From NCBI RefSeq assembly GCF_051401765.1, contig NC_135073.1, positions 434,001 to 498,000 of the forward strand: a DNA stretch of 64,000 nt, read 5' to 3'. Below the pieces are notes generated by a model. The model searched no databases, was not told the origin of the DNA, and worked only from the letters and a program-made list of their open reading frames with translations. The first letter of the stretch is position 1. Every line of letters begins with the position of its first letter. A program made the translations under genes and the position numbers. Source of the DNA: Calliopsis andreniformis (taxonomy: Eukaryota; Arthropoda; Insecta; Hymenoptera; Andrenidae). Positions 11,461-24,726 of the stretch are shown here, one piece after another.

Positions 11461-12529
11461 TACAATAATGTCACGTTTAAATTAGAATAAGTCGGGGGTC
11501 CGCATTATAATTTTCGCATTGTAGGTAGCGACTTTATTCCGGGAGTTCGCGTTTAAGACTCGAGTTACTAAACAAGGAAACAGCGAGAATAAGTGAGAAA
11601 GATATAGTAGGGCGAGCAGCGGCGGCCAACGCCACGTACTTGAAACAAATACCACGTACATTACAAAAAACATGCAATTCCAAAATTTTAATTTCTATAA
11701 TTTTCATTTTACTTTTATAAAAATGCCACTGGTGGATTGGTAAAGTCCTGTCGATTAAAATGACTCCAAACACTACATAAATCGGACAAGTTTTTATTAT
11801 TAATCACGGTTAATGGTTTTCTCTTTCGTAGCTTTCACACACGCGCGCGCACACACACGCACTGTGTGTACAATTCCAAGCACAAGCGGCTAAAGAGTCC
11901 GCACACGATCAATAATATTTAGCCTCGATGCTTCAACGTCTTTTTTCAAAAATTAATTAAAATATGATATATGTATAAGCGAGGGGATTCCCTTGTATAA
12001 AAATGAGAGAATAAGAACGTCGATAGATGGATCAGATATAAATACCGTATGTAACCCAGATATCGTTATAAAATAATCGATCCCTGTATTATCGATTACT
12101 GCCATACCGACATGGCATACAATGATCTTGCAAGAAAGCGACGGGGGGGGACTGTTTTTTAGTACACTTTCACGATGAATTTCGCGTTCTTTGAACTGTA
12201 ATGCGAGTTACCACCACCGTGAAGTTGTATACTTCCTCATTCCCGTTTATTGTTATAAGGTATTAGATAATAAATATAATAAGATATTAAATTGTAGCAC
12301 TATTATTAAACTGATTATGAAATATATAATATGAATTTATAACTGTAATATACAACTGTTTCTGTATTTATGTTGACGAAGCATAGAAGGCTTATTAGGC
12401 AGAATTTAATATGAATTAAATCCGAGGATGATTCGTGTATTCAACAACGTTTTTCCAGGAATGATCCAAAAAAAACTGAACAAATACTCTGAAGTGTGTT
12501 TTTAGAATAACTTCACCTTTCTCCTTCCA
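11461..12529. other. Intergenic DNA with a CA/CG microsatellite
   Basis: A short CACACGCGCGCGCACACACA tract lies at 11835-11865. At 11735-11775 (minus) there is one more instance of the core motif shared by several repeat families. No gene is recognised. Confidence 0.45.
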
Positions 12530-13140
12530 TATCAAAACCGTCAGCAAGAGCCGCAGAGCATAGTCCAGCGAGGGAGGTCTCGACCATAGTGACCAATTAG
12601 TAAACGTTTGGGATTTGTCTAACGGAAATATACTAGATTGTTCAGCAAATCAGCCCGCTGGACTTTTCCCATGTAGGCTAGCCGAAAAACCCAGCAGCTG
12701 TGGTGCACGTATGAGTCGCAAACGTTGACGACTTCAACTCTCACGTTTGAGCATGCCTTTTGAGTATTTGATCAGAGCGAACCGACAGTACCTCAGGCAC
12801 GAGCCATGTTTGGCTCAGAAAACCCTACGATGGGTTATATCTTTGAGATATGTGGTCATGGTGACCGGTGGTATCTGGGGTATGGTAACGTTAGACGGCT
12901 TGAAAGTCCTGATGGGGGTTGGTTCTGATCTCCCGGATTCGTGCACCGCATGAGGTTCGTTTATGACGTAGAGGAGAAAGTCATGATAGTGTACAGAGCC
13001 AATATAGCCAAGAAGGTTTGAATTCTTATCCAAATCGGCGAGAAATATAATGAACGTTTCTACGTAATTTCGCGTCAGGTTTTCGATATCGCGAAACAGT
13101 AACGTTTCGGCAGATCCGCTCAGAGCGTGAGATTGAGCAC
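12530..13140. other. Unexplained GC-richer island
   Basis: About 600 bp is GC-richer and lower in repeats than its neighbours. It has overlapping open frames of 68 codons (plus, 12747-12953) and 72 codons (minus, 12815-13033). I recognise neither protein. It does not match other elements in the window and I see no terminal repeats. It might be an exon, a structured non-coding RNA or an old element. I cannot choose between these from sequence alone. Confidence 0.4.
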
Positions 13141-13848
13141 ATGTTACGTTAAAACAGTCATATATATTTTTGTGTTAGTTTATTGTAAAGACAAAAGTTG
13201 TCTAGTTTATGTTTATTTTGTACTACAAAAGATATAGGCAACGAGTTATTTAGTTGATCAGCATTTAATGAATAAACTATGATGTAAGCAGGTACTATTC
13301 TGACGTAAGAAATATAAAACATATATTATATTTGTTTTATATTAATAAGAACATTTTTAACGATTTGAAGAAATTTTGCATATTATAGTTGATATTGCAT
13401 GTCACTTATAATTCAATCATGCAGTAAAGTAAGTAAACAAGTAAAGTGAGACTAATTGCTTTTATTTAGTTAAAAGACAGAACTTTAATTCAATGTTTGA
13501 TATGACTTTTATAAATTTTGCAAAGATCGTAAATTATAATGAATTTATTAAAAATCGTTAACGAAATATCGATGGCTAAAACATTAGGGAGAACGTGAAA
13601 TTTTTACCAAGTTGTAACTTCCTTATGTGGTGTGACAGTTTCTGAGTTTGTTATAACTAATTTCCAATGTATCTGTCGAGAATTTAAGGATACGTGACAC
13701 GTTCTTTAATGAAGCGAGAGAAGTGAAAGCCCTAGAAAATTTTTAATATTCGAATTTTCTCTGTCTGGACGTGTCCGATTTCTAATGCCCCTGTTAATCA
13801 AAATTCCTAAAACTAGAACTAACAGATATTCCGTGATTGTGTTATAAA
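13141..13848. other. AT-rich intergenic DNA
   Basis: Nothing recognised up to the left duplication of the hAT-like element (GTTATAAA at 13841-13848). Confidence 0.4.
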
Positions 13849-15164
13849 TAGAGGTGTGCAAGAACCCGAAAGTATTGGGAATATGATGCTCGGGACAGAT
13901 CAGATTAGGTTTGGTCATGTCGGGTTGAGTTTGGTCTCCAAAAGTATCTCAGACTTCAGGAACATTAGGATTTCCGAAAGATTCGGGTTTCTCTAGATTT
14001 TCGAGATTCTTGAGATCTATAAAATGATAGAAAATAGAACATTGAACGAAAATAATAACCAATTACAGTAATGTTACAGACGAGAGCCGCGACCAGACCC
14101 GAGCGCAGCGTTCGTCTGCATCATCACTATAATAGTGGATTGGAGTATTTTTCGTAGCATTCTGCATATCTCGGCGATCGAGAGCAAAAGAACCCGAATC
14201 GACTACCAGTCATGGACGAGAGTCGCCCTCGGGTCTCGTAGTAGCTGTCGTCCGTAACATTAATGTATATACGTGAATGAGCGTGACCTTTCTTTCTACA
14301 AATCAGGTTTTATATATGTTATGAATAATCGGAATCATATCGTGTTTGATATCATTTTCATCGCGAGAGCACAAGGAATTGACTGGTGTTACTTGCGTGA
14401 AAATCCGTTTGCGGATAAGAAACTTCAATTTTTCCTATTTCAATCGCTAATACTATCCTTGATTTTTATGGCCTCCTCGTTCTCGAGCGTTGAGCTCGAA
14501 CGCGATGGTTCCAAGAATTGGTTTCTCGGCGGCACATATCAAACGAGGTAGTGGGGATAGATAGCGGCTGTCGCCCGTGTATACGAAACGGCTCTTGTCC
14601 GCAACATTATTGTATTGTATTTCACATTTTTGTGTAAAAAAGCTAGTTTCTCTGCGTTCTCCAATAATAATTTTGTTCAATGTACCAAGAGCAAGTAGTT
14701 TTTTATCACTTAAAAATCAGTGCAGAATGCGACACTGGGAAAAACCCGAAGAAAACGAGTCGGGCAACCGAAACAAACTTACAGAAATCGAATGAATCGA
14801 ACAGCTCGAATGCTTTCGGGTAGCTCGGATCGTTCCGGGCGGCTTGAATTGTTTCGAAGCCTCGAATTTTTTCGGGCGGCTTGAATTTTTTCGAGCGACT
14901 CGAATTTTTTTGGGCGGCTTAAAAGTGTTTCAGGGCCTTAAATGATTTCAAGGAAAATATTCAACATTTACTACGTTCTCTTTTTTCACTATGTTACAAT
15001 AGTTCAGATATAAACAATTTTTTGTAGTGAAATTTAGTACGTATGCCTTTAATTTGGTAGCTGAGTCCGGAAAAATCATTTGGGTTTCCGAAATTCTCAA
15101 GAATCCGGATATGCGCAAGAATCTCGCTGACTTTTTCGACAATTCTGGCTCTTGCACGTCTCTA
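13849..15164. mobile_element. hAT-like non-autonomous element with a nested MITE
   Basis: The ends are TAGAGGTGTGCAAGAACC and, inverted, TAGAGACGTGCAAGAGCC. These look like hAT termini. The 8 bp flanks are GTTATAAA and GCTACGAA, identical except for three transitions, as expected of an old 8 bp target duplication. Subterminal sequence repeats the CCGAAA and TTCTTGAGA blocks in inverted form. The right half (about 14745-14945) has a tandem series of diverged units built on TCGGGCGGCTTGAATT. A TAG-MITE sits inside at 14066-14612. No transposase is present. Confidence 0.7.
14066..14612 (+). mobile_element. TAG-MITE copy D
   Basis: Starts CAGTAATGTTACAGACGAGA and ends TTGTCCGCAACATTATTG, flanked by TA. 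The first 200 bp hold degenerate short palindromes built from the terminal repeat (GACCAGACCCGAGCG and similar). The rest is the conserved long unit with an open frame of 92 codons (14273-14551) ending in GGTYQTR. It is inserted in the hAT-like element and is therefore the younger of the two. Confidence 0.8.
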
Positions 15165-18100
15165 GCTACGAACCGTGTCAGCGATTAGCTTTCACGATCG
15201 TTAAGTGATTCTTTAAGAGAATTCATAACAGATCTTAAACACAGAGAACCAAAACAAAATCCTAGTAGATCTTGATAATAGATGTATAACAAGTGGGGAC
15301 ACCATACATAATGCTATACATGTACGAACAGTTTTGAAAACACTACGAAAATGAAGTATTCTGCCTATATCAATTTATTTAATACTCAAGTTCGTTGATT
15401 ATTCGTTATACACACAACTTACAGTTTTACTGAAAAACATTGCCCTTAATGTTTGTCAGAGGACTTCTCATGCGACACATACAGTACATACAGAATGTTC
15501 GGTGATGGGAAAAATTTAAAAGATGATTCTACACTTTAAAATAAAGCGAAAATAGGGCATAATAAAATTACCGTTAAACCTTCCTTTGTTAGTTATAGGC
15601 GTTTGAAAGAAAACAACTATGACTATCTTAGTCATTCGTGTAAGGAGATATTCACCACGTACAGCTGTGAAAGAATTCTATAACACATTTTATGTACATC
15701 TGTCAGAACTGTATTTTAAACGAAAGTATATGGAAAAATTGTAATTTTGCTTGGAAAGTAGGAAATGAAAGTCTGAATTCACCTCAAGTACAGAGCTCAC
15801 CGCCTAAAAAGACAAGAACAATTTTTTGTTTTTGTAGTTGATAATGCTTTTCCATTATAAAACAATATAATGAAAGAATACCCTGAAAATCATGAAAGTA
15901 ATTTCATAAAACGTATTTTGAATTATACACTTTTTAAAGTAAAGAGAATAGAACATACAGTTGAAATTATGTCTGTTGTATTTTGCGCGCTACGAAATGC
16001 CTCTTCCATTTCACTCAGAAAATGCTACAATAGTAGTATTATCGTATATTAAATAATATTTGTACATTATATATATTCTTTCGAAAGTATATAAGAGTAA
16101 ATATTTGTATAAGTATATATTTTAGTCATTCATTTTTACTTTATTTTTGCAATTTTAAATAATACTCATTATAGTATATTTTAGAGTATGTAATAGTATA
16201 TATAGTATATTCAAAATTTATTTTCATTCAATATTGAAATATTTATAATATTCTGTAAAAGGTATCTGACTGATTATTTTCTTAAAACTTATTTTAGTTT
16301 AAACAAGTAATAAAAATACAAAATAAAAAAATTCACTAACTATTTTGTTTCAAACTGAATTGTTGTCTATATAATATAATCGGAAATTACAATAATGGAA
16401 GGCTATAATTTTTATTAGTTGCACAATGTGATTTGATTATGCATTAGTGTTGTACATGTGTTTATTAAAATCTTTAAATACCGAGGTACGAACATTATTT
16501 ATAAACTTTATAATTAGTTCGCCGTACAAGTATACTGTCTCAATCATTTTGAATCATCTTTTACCCACATGGGACGTTGCATTTTTCCTGTTATCTTTGT
16601 TTCTCTCGATTCGTGATTGTCCTATACGCGCACTGTACACAGGCAGCGTCTAGTAGTATGCATCTATGGTCCTACGAGATCCCTGCCTGAAATTCTCCGT
16701 CCTGTCCCGATCCTGAAAAGTCGGATTTTCGTATATCTCTAGAACTTATATATAACTCATTTAACTTCATTTAATTTCTTAAGTCTTATGAAATATAAAA
16801 ATGAATAAACTAATTAAATTGTTTCTTTAATATACATGTAACCATTTACTATAATCGTACTTTAGTATTGAGTTACCTATAAATAATCATATGCTACTTT
16901 TTCTTTTACTATTACCGTCTTAAACGCGAATTCGTGACAGTATTACCAAACAGTAGCAAGCCAGGTGAAACTAGTAACTGCAGATCATGAATAATTTGCA
17001 TACTGTTATTTTTAATAGTGACTCTTCAAGGTAACTATAGCGTTACGAACTATTTCTGATATATGTGAATAAAGTATGTAATTCCTAAACTGTTTGCGGA
17101 TAGTGGAGATGTATTTTCAGAACTGTAACGAAAATTTGATCGGTCATGATACAAACAATCGGAATCTTGAACGACACGATCGACAATCAACGAACGGAGT
17201 TATCGAATAAGCACGGAACAGAAAATTCAAGCACAGCATAACGGGAGAGGATGAAGAAGAGGGAGACGGAGCTATTTCCCATTTGATTGGATTCGAATGC
17301 ATTGGGATTCATGTGCAGGAGTGCACTGTACATACACCATGCCAGATAATGTACTGCATACATGTTCCCCGTGTAGTGAAATCGTCGAATGAATCACGTT
17401 CTGACAGACAAGTACTTGTGATTCCCCGATAATGAATTTGAGACCAGTGTAAATTAATCCAAATCCAAAATCACTGGTAGGGAATGAATTCTAACAATAA
17501 GTTGATTATTAAAAAATAGTCGAAAAAGTTATAAACAAATTCACAAATTATATTTCTTTTCTAATTAAGTAAAACTTTTAGACTTATTAAAACAAAATAT
17601 GATATTTAACACCCCCGTAAATATCAACAGCGGTCACTTTAATACTATATAAACTCCGTGTAACTTCTTTACACATCTTTTTGTACAGATACTTACATAT
17701 GTATTCCCTGTAATAGCAAAAAATTGAGAAATTACCAAAATTTTTTGATTGAGTATTTTACAATTCGATTTTTAGTAAAAGCCATACTGTTGCCATTTCT
17801 GGCATGTCGTTGGAAGGGAAATACTTTCATGACTTCTAAAAATTGTGTGAATTATACTTGAAGTGTATTAGACTTAGATATCATTTACAATCCTTAGAAA
17901 TTTACATCTTACATTCGATATACAATTACATGTCTACACAAAATAGCGTTTTATTGTTATTCTTAAATCTGAAACTGAGAAATTATTTATTCAATATTCT
18001 GATTACGCTTCATTGGAGCTAACAGTATATTTATATCATACAATTCGTTGTTCGAAATATAAGTATCTACTCGATGTAAATATATCTGATGAAATATCAA

Positions 18101-18376
18101 GTATCTAATTCGAATTAAATTTAATCTTTATAATTACAACTTTAATTAACACATATTGAAACAATTGTATTAATGCATATCGTTTTTAAAACTACAAATA
18201 CATATGCTATGCATTGTTATGAACTTTTTTCGCGAAATAATAACAACTACATAGTGCGAGGTATATTCCAAGAAATCGATAATATTTCCAAGAACGTCGA
18301 TGGCACAGTATGAAAGTATCCGACTGCTGAACCGGTGCAAAATCTTTGAACGTAAGTTCAAATCTCCTTTACTTTA
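15165..18376. other. AT-rich intergenic DNA
   Basis: Over 3 kb without a recognisable gene, terminal repeat or multi-copy block. Short open frames show no recognisable motif. It may be host intergenic or intronic sequence. Confidence 0.45.
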
Positions 18377-19148
18377 TAGTAAAACCTCTGTTATGTGAAT
18401 ACCTGATATGTAAACAGAATATGTATTTCCTATTACAATTGTGCAGGTAAACATACAACGTATTTTCTATATCTTTCTGTAGGATAAAATCTGTTCGCAA
18501 TAATTCAGAATGAAATGGACGCAATAAATAATCATACGGAAGAAAAGACTTGGTTTGAAGCTCAAAAGGCAATAGTATATTTTGATGCCATGAATCAGAA
18601 GAAATGAAATTCTACAGGAGAGTAAAAAAACTTTCAGTGTAGTTTTGTATTTACAATCGAAACATGTTGTGTAGGTACAAACATATTTAGAAACCATTAA
18701 TCCGTTACTATTAACTATTAGAAACTAAAAACATACATACATACTGATTTCAGTTAATTGTAAATTGAACTTGTAAATAATGTTTCTAAATTTTTGATAT
18801 TAAAATAATTCAGAGTCGAAAGTAGATTTAGGAACGCTCAAAACCTAAATTTCGTTAAAAATAATAATACCACAGAATTAGTTGTATCGAAAAAATGCGA
18901 TTTAGCTGACTAAAAATTTGGGACTTGTAATTTGAGCCAAAAGGAAGACGATTGGACAATATTGCTTCGTTTTAATCTTGCATTCAATTTACGAAGTTAT
19001 TTCTATAAACAAATTTTATTACGTTTGGTTTTAAATATTAAATGAAATTGAGTGCGGACCACTTGTTGTTCTATTATGTGATAATTCTCTTATGCGAACA
19101 CTTTTGTCCCACAGTTAATTCATATAACGGAGATTCTATACTCTACTG
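18377..19148. mobile_element. pogo/Tigger-like MITE
   Basis: The right end, read inward, is CAGTAGAGTATAGAATCTCC followed by GTTATATGAAT. The left end is TAGTAAAACCTCTGTTATGT with GAAT. The two align if one short insertion is allowed, and both are flanked by TA. The CAGTA start and GTTAT block resemble the Tigger ends at 22860 and 28807. The interior has no usable transposase. Confidence 0.6.
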
Positions 19149-19499
19149 TATTAAATTATAAGTATACAAAACATATCTTCCAAGTCCTACACATATGATA
19201 CTTTCGGGGTCTCAAAAGGTCTGTATATCTATGATACTTTCGAGATCCTGTCCGATGGTTTCCGATTTGACCTGGGCTTAAAATGTCGGGAACCTGCAGA
19301 TTCCTCTATGTTAAGTTCGCGCTTAACGATTTTAATCGCGAACTTCGTTTTGCCACTCGCCAATTTAATCTTGAACGGCTAGTCCAATCTTAGGATGCTT
19401 CTCGAAAGTGAACTGATTCGAAAAAGGCTAATTTCCCACAAATTGATTGGGATTCTTTTTCTTGAGATGTCTGAACGACGTTGACTCTCTCATTACTTC

Positions 19500-20070
19500 T
19501 CATTCTTGTTTCCAGAGTCCGCTTCCTCCTCAGTTCATCTTCCCCCGATTCGCGTGTTCGGGGGTTTCAATGTTTTTTGGGCGTTGACGAAAGCTCGCGT
19601 TCGATTTGTGTATCGACCTGAGGAAGGAGGATCCCCAGTCACTCCGATAGGGGTGAAACAGGCTCTCCCTGGTCACTCCGCGGCAGTGGTGGTAGAAAGT
19701 CCCCGATCATCCCGCGATGGTGGTGGAGGAATCTCTGTCTCAGGTCGAAGGTCGCGAAAACTAGGGAGAAAGACCGAACCCCGGAATAGCGCGGCTCGAA
19801 CGGGCCCACGCGAGTGTTTTCCAGACGTTTTATGGCTACATTGTCCCGCGAGACGGCGTCAACCCTCCGATAATGCGAACGGACGATGAGTTGGCGTAAC
19901 GGTACCGACTGCGGGGCAATACAGCCTTCGGTGTTTATTGCTCGGGAGGAACACGCCGCTCGACGAAAGCACGAAATTATTTTATGAATTGCCAGATGTG
20001 GAATTTTCGAAAGAACGACTGAATACAAATTGTCTGAGAGAATCTCGGATTCTCACATCTGGCAACAATA
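19500..20070 (-). other. GC-rich LTR-like block
   Basis: On the minus strand the block begins TGTTGCCAGATGTG. That motif forms a perfect 12 bp stem (20054-20065 with 19989-20000). An AATAAA lies about 80 bp further in, near 19940. A long GC-rich tract follows with three diverged units of about 35 bp (GGTCACTCC/GATCATCCC types, 19640-19740). A TGT start plus a polyadenylation signal suggests an LTR, but I found no matching second LTR, primer-binding site or gag/pol frame. The 129-codon minus frame (19639-20028) is not recognised. A regulatory exon or unknown repeat is equally possible. Confidence 0.25.
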
Positions 20071-20243
20071 AACAACGATTGCCTTGTCGAACGGAACACT
20101 ATAAATATCTTACTTTTCAAAGTTAATAATTTCTTAATGTACTAGTATCTATATTAGATGCTAGAGTGCCGTCCAGTGAAAGCATGAAAGCTTTTGCTCA
20201 GGTAGTAATACAATAACATGATGACATTGTCATTTATTACAAG

Positions 20244-20494
20244 GTTACGAGATGTTGGCTCACTTCTCTTTACCAACAAGCTGATACTGGTTAGGAGGAA
20301 GGAAAATCGTCCACTCGTATCGCGAAAAAATAATATTGGCTAGAAGTATAGGCTAGAAGACATCTACCACGTGACCAATTTCATCAATACGTTAAAATCG
20401 GCGCGTCGCATTTTTTTCTCCGAGATGCGAGTGGACGATTTGCCTTTCCTCCCAACCGTTTCAATTTGTTGGTAGCAAATCAACATCTCACAAT
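20244..20494. mobile_element. Small MITE with about 85 bp inverted repeats
   Basis: The left arm (ACGAGATGTTGG, then GGAGGAAGGAAAATCGTCCA, then CTCG) is repeated inverted on the right (TGAGATGTTG, then GGAGGAAAGGCAAATCGTCC, then ACTCG). There is a central spacer of about 80 bp and no coding capacity. The exact ends and duplication were not resolved. Confidence 0.65.
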
Positions 20495-20520
20495 TCTACA
20501 GTACATACATACTATCATAC

Positions 20521-20616
20521 ATACATGCGTACATACATGCGTACATACATGCGTACATACATGCGTACATACATGCGTACATACATGCATACATACATGC
20601 ATACATACTATATATG
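20521..20616. repeat. 12 bp microsatellite-like tandem repeat
   Basis: The unit ATACATGCGTAC is repeated about six times, then continues as ATACATGCATAC for about two more copies before dissolving into ATAC/TATA sequence. Confidence 0.9.
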
Positions 20617-21060
20617 TATACTACATACATAATAGCTTCTGACGTATTGCTGATCTTTTAAATCCATTCACGTCATCGATCTCGGATAAAGAGAGTTCAT
20701 TTCTATGATTACATATAGTCAATTGATGATTAATTTGGTTATTACTACTTTCTCACGAATCCCGTCTAAGATTCAGAGTAATGAATATTCACCATTTTGT
20801 ATACTATGTGTTGCGTGTCTACAATCAATAAGATAAAAAGCCGTTGAAGGCGTGTCGAATTTCATTGAAAAACATGGTTTGCAATTTATGTAGAAAAATA
20901 CAACATGTGAAACATTTATCATTAGAATAAGGTGATCATTCAGCTGTGGTCAATTACAGTGTTCTACTTAGAATCGGTGCGATGGTTCAAATAAAAGGAT
21001 AGTCGTTTTATTTTATACATGCCTTGTTTGTGCACTTGTATCGGGTTGAAATTGAAACTC

Positions 21061-22060
21061 ACAAAGGAACATCCCGAGGTGTAAATGTTCGATTTTTATG
21101 AAACTTGATATGTTTGTAGATTAGTCCAAAATATTAGACACCCAAAGTTCGGGGTGAAAAACATACATATGTGGCTTGATGTTTCGAAAACTGTTGTGTC
21201 TAGCGAAATGGTGTACATGGGGGAATTACGTACTTTTCAATGACACCAACTATATAAACAGTTTTTGAAGATTTCAATTTGTTTAAAAAATATATTAAAA
21301 AATAGAATATTTTTGTTGTTTTTCTTGACTAAATGTTGATCGATGTTTTTATAAATTTGTACATGAATAGTATCTATTAAAACACAGAAGATGGATAAAA
21401 TAGAGTTTTTACTTTTTACACTATAAACAAAATAATAGCAATCCTAGCTAGATTACATTTTGTGCAAAATTGAGCCCTGAAACGAGTGGCTTTATGAAAA
21501 ACATATATCTTTATAATGCTTTCATCATTACATGATAATATACATGTTTACTAAACGTATCAATAATAACACTGCTAGTGTGTTATTATTTATAACACTT
21601 GTTTCAAGGCTCAATTTTGCACAAAATGTAATCTACCTAGGATTGCTATTATTTTGTTTATAGTGTAAAAATTAAAAACTCTATTTTATCCATATTTTGT
21701 GTTTTAATAGATAGTATTCATGTACAAATTTGTAAAAAGATTAATCAGCATTTAGTCAAGGAAAACAAAAAATATATGCTATTTTTTAAACAAATTGATA
21801 TCTTCAAAAACTCTTTGTATACGTGGAGTCATCGTTGAGAAATATGTGGTTGCCTCGTGTATTTCATTTCGTTGGACGTAATAGTTTTCTAGGTATTAAA
21901 CCAAATATGTTTTACATTCCCAACTTTAGGGGTGCTTTTCACCCCTTCAACATAGATATCAGCAGATAGAAAAAAATAAATCTGTAATATTTTTTACTAA
22001 TCTACAAACGTGCCAAGTTTCATAAAAGTTGGAAATTTACACTTCGGGATATTCCCTTGT
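21061..22060. mobile_element. 1.0 kb palindromic element
   Basis: The outer ends are ACAAAGGAACATCCCGA and, inverted, ACAAGGGAATATCCCGA. The arms pair all the way to a centre at about 21570-21580 (ACACTGCTAGTGT). Inner paired blocks include GATTACATTTTGTGCAAAAT with its complement at 21615-21640. There is no open frame of note. A single arm of the same family occurs at 44010-44473. Arm divergence is moderate. The target duplication is unclear. Confidence 0.75.
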
Positions 22061-22859
22061 CAGTCTTTAAAAGACTTGGCCACCTGAACAAATATATGTC
22101 ACTGAAGATATAACTAAACACATCAGTGTGCATCAATTTGATAATCATTATTTTAATGACGTTCACCTTTTTAAGAATTTATTTGCCATGTGTTAACGCT
22201 TTAATGTTATATACATGTATAGAGTTAAAATACTTTTCGACAAACCAGAGAAATCATACGATCAATTGTTGACATTAAGACCATTCGTAAGTTGCTTTTT
22301 CTTCGTTTTAATAAGCTTTTTAATTTTACTAATTATTTTACTAATAATTTAATTATTAATAAATAATTTAATTATAATAATTTTACTAATAAATTTTTTA
22401 TTCGACGTTTAACCCTCTTTTCAGTTGCAAGGGCAAACTGTATATACATTTTATATATATACATAATCATGTATATACATAATATACATTTCAGTTGGAA
22501 AAATCAGAGTGACCTTCATATCCCGATGAAAAAGCAAAATAGTAAATAACTAGTTATAGCAATGTATGGCTTCCTGCATATCCTACAATTTTTGTTTGAA
22601 ATACTTTCCCATATAGATAATATACCGAATTTAGAACATGTTCATATTAGATCAGAAGTTCTGAAGTACTGTATATTTGGACAGAAGTTCTGATATAATG
22701 CACATCGAAATCCTACTTGGAACAGCCTCACCTAGATAAATGTAAGAATCTTGATGAAATTTAAGATATATTATTCTATCTCAGTCCTTGTAACTTTAAA
22801 CATCTGTTGATGTTTAAACTGAATAATTGTGACTGCCCAAAAATTTATTTGCAATGGTA
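22061..22859. other. AT-rich intergenic DNA
   Basis: A CAGAAGTTCTGA motif occurs twice at 22650-22700. Nothing else is recognised before the Tigger terminus. Confidence 0.4.
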
Positions 22860-23160
22860 CAGTAGAGTCTCGGTTATCCGAGGTGATGTGGACCGAGCCT
22901 ACCTCGGATAATCGAAAACTCGGATAATACGGAAGGGTTAATGGGAGTTGATAAATCGTATAATAAAACTACAAAAACGTTTTGGTAGAATAATATTGCA
23001 CATATATTTAAATTTAATTAATTGTTTAATTGAGTGAAAGTTTAATTAAGAGGGGGGTGACACGTTGGGACGTATGAAAATCATAGGTTTACTTAAATTT
23101 TTTGATTGATTAAGTTGTCACTCCTCCTTAACTGCCTTAAAAAAATCTATTTACACGTTT

Positions 23161-24726
23161 TTACTCTTTATGTTCAATTTTCGAAAAAAATGAGGTTATC
23201 TTTTTTTGTTTTATTGTACCTTTTCTCTTTTTTGCTGTTACATTCCGTAGGCGTCTCAAGAAGGAAATATCGGCAGATGTAGTATCCTCTTGTTGTTCAA
23301 TATAAGATAGAGCTGCTTCGATAGCAGCTAGGCCATCACTGTGTGATATTTTTTTCACAGATTCTGTGCACGTTTCATCCTCCTCCTCCTCTTCATTTTC
23401 TTCTTTTTGTTGATTCACAACATTTATAATTATATTGTCGGTCATTTCCTGGTTTTCATCTTCATTCATCCATTCTGTAATATCTTTTGCATTAAGGGCC
23501 TCTGAGACGGGAAATTTATTGGCTATTTCTAAAATTTCTGTTTCATCATTTTTCTTCTGTCCATCTTTGTCATTTTCATTAGTAGAACCTAACATTTTTT
23601 CCCAGGACCTAATCATGGTAGATGATTTAACACTATTCCATGCATCCGCCAACCAGTAAATGACATCCTTGATGTTAATTTTTTTAAGGCTTTCAACAAC
23701 ACTTTTGTCATTTTCCAAATCTTCGAGTAAATGCTTTAGAAGCTGTCGTTTATAATTTCGCTTTAAAGTCTCGAGTACCCCTTGATCAAGTGGTTGAATA
23801 AGGGATGTCACATTCGGAGGTAAAAAAGCTGCTCTGATATCACCACAGACAAGTTCACTTACATCTGGATGAGATGGTGCATTATCTAAAAGTAGAAGTG
23901 CTTTGATGGGAAGATTTTTCTCCTTTAAAAAATGTTTCGTGCTGGGAACAAAATCTTCATGAAACCATTTTCTAAATAAACTTGAGTCCATCCATGCATT
24001 TTTTTGATTTGTGTAGTTCACGGGTAGATTTTTTGTATTGATATGTTTAAAGGCTCTTGGATTTTTAGACTTTCCAATAACACATAGTTTAAGTTTGTGC
24101 TCACCAGATGCATTTCCACAGGCCAATATCGTCAATCTTTCTTTATTTCGTTTGTACCCTGGAGCGGATTTTTCGTTTCTGGCTGCAAGTGTTTTTGAGG
24201 GGAGCATTTTAGGATTTAAACCTGTTTCATCGCAATTGTAAATTTGGTGTAAACTTAAATCTTCTTTCTTTATTATGCTCCTTATTTTAGTTGTAAACGT
24301 GGCAATTTCTTCCGTGCTAGCTGATAATTTTTCCCCACAGATGTTTAATTGTCTGATTCCGAATCTTTTTTTCCACCGATCTAACCAGCCAATGCTAGCT
24401 GTAAATTCTTCTTCCTCGTCCTCAAATTGCTTGTGGAATTCTAAAGCTTTAGCTTGTAAAATTGGCCCAGAAATTGGGCTACCTTTTTCTCTCATTTGAG
24501 TAAACCACAAAAACAGAGCTTCTGAAGTTTTTTCAAATTCTCCTTTTTTCATCGTTTTCCTGACCATACTATATTCACTACCACATCCCGAAGCATATCG
24601 TGAATTGTACCATTTTTCAATGTGCCCTTTCTTTCTCTTCCAATCACCCACAGTAACTTCACCGACACCTAAATCAGTAGCCACCTTTTTTAGGGATTCT
24701 CCTTGATCCAAGCGTTGAAGTGCATT
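23161..24726 (-). pseudogene. Tigger/jerky transposase, main part, separated from its N-terminus
   Basis: An unbroken frame of over 520 codons ends at 23161. Numbering residues from the TTG codon at 24711, the catalytic residues are D161 (YNCDETGL), D276 (LLLDNAPSH) and D308 (QPLDQG). A CENP-B-type helix-turn-helix precedes them (about residues 50-140), and a Glu/Asp-rich tail follows (about 435-450). No proper ATG exists: the frame opens at the TTAA where an insertion has cut off the start. The missing 16-17 codons are at 28182-28229 in the same frame, so removal of the insertion would restore about 537 codons. As it stands the gene is disrupted, although the large part looks undamaged. Read-through or an internal start remain possible. 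Confidence 0.9.

Noticed and set aside
12747..12953. Hydrophobic 68-codon frame as a membrane protein
   Set aside because: Short, unrecognised, and overlapped by an equally open frame on the other strand.
18340..18366. GTTCAAATC resembling a tRNA T-loop
   Set aside because: The flanking bases do not form the T-stem, anticodon arm or acceptor stem.
19639..20028. 129-codon minus-strand frame
   Set aside because: No recognisable domain. It lies in a GC-rich LTR-like block where long frames arise easily.
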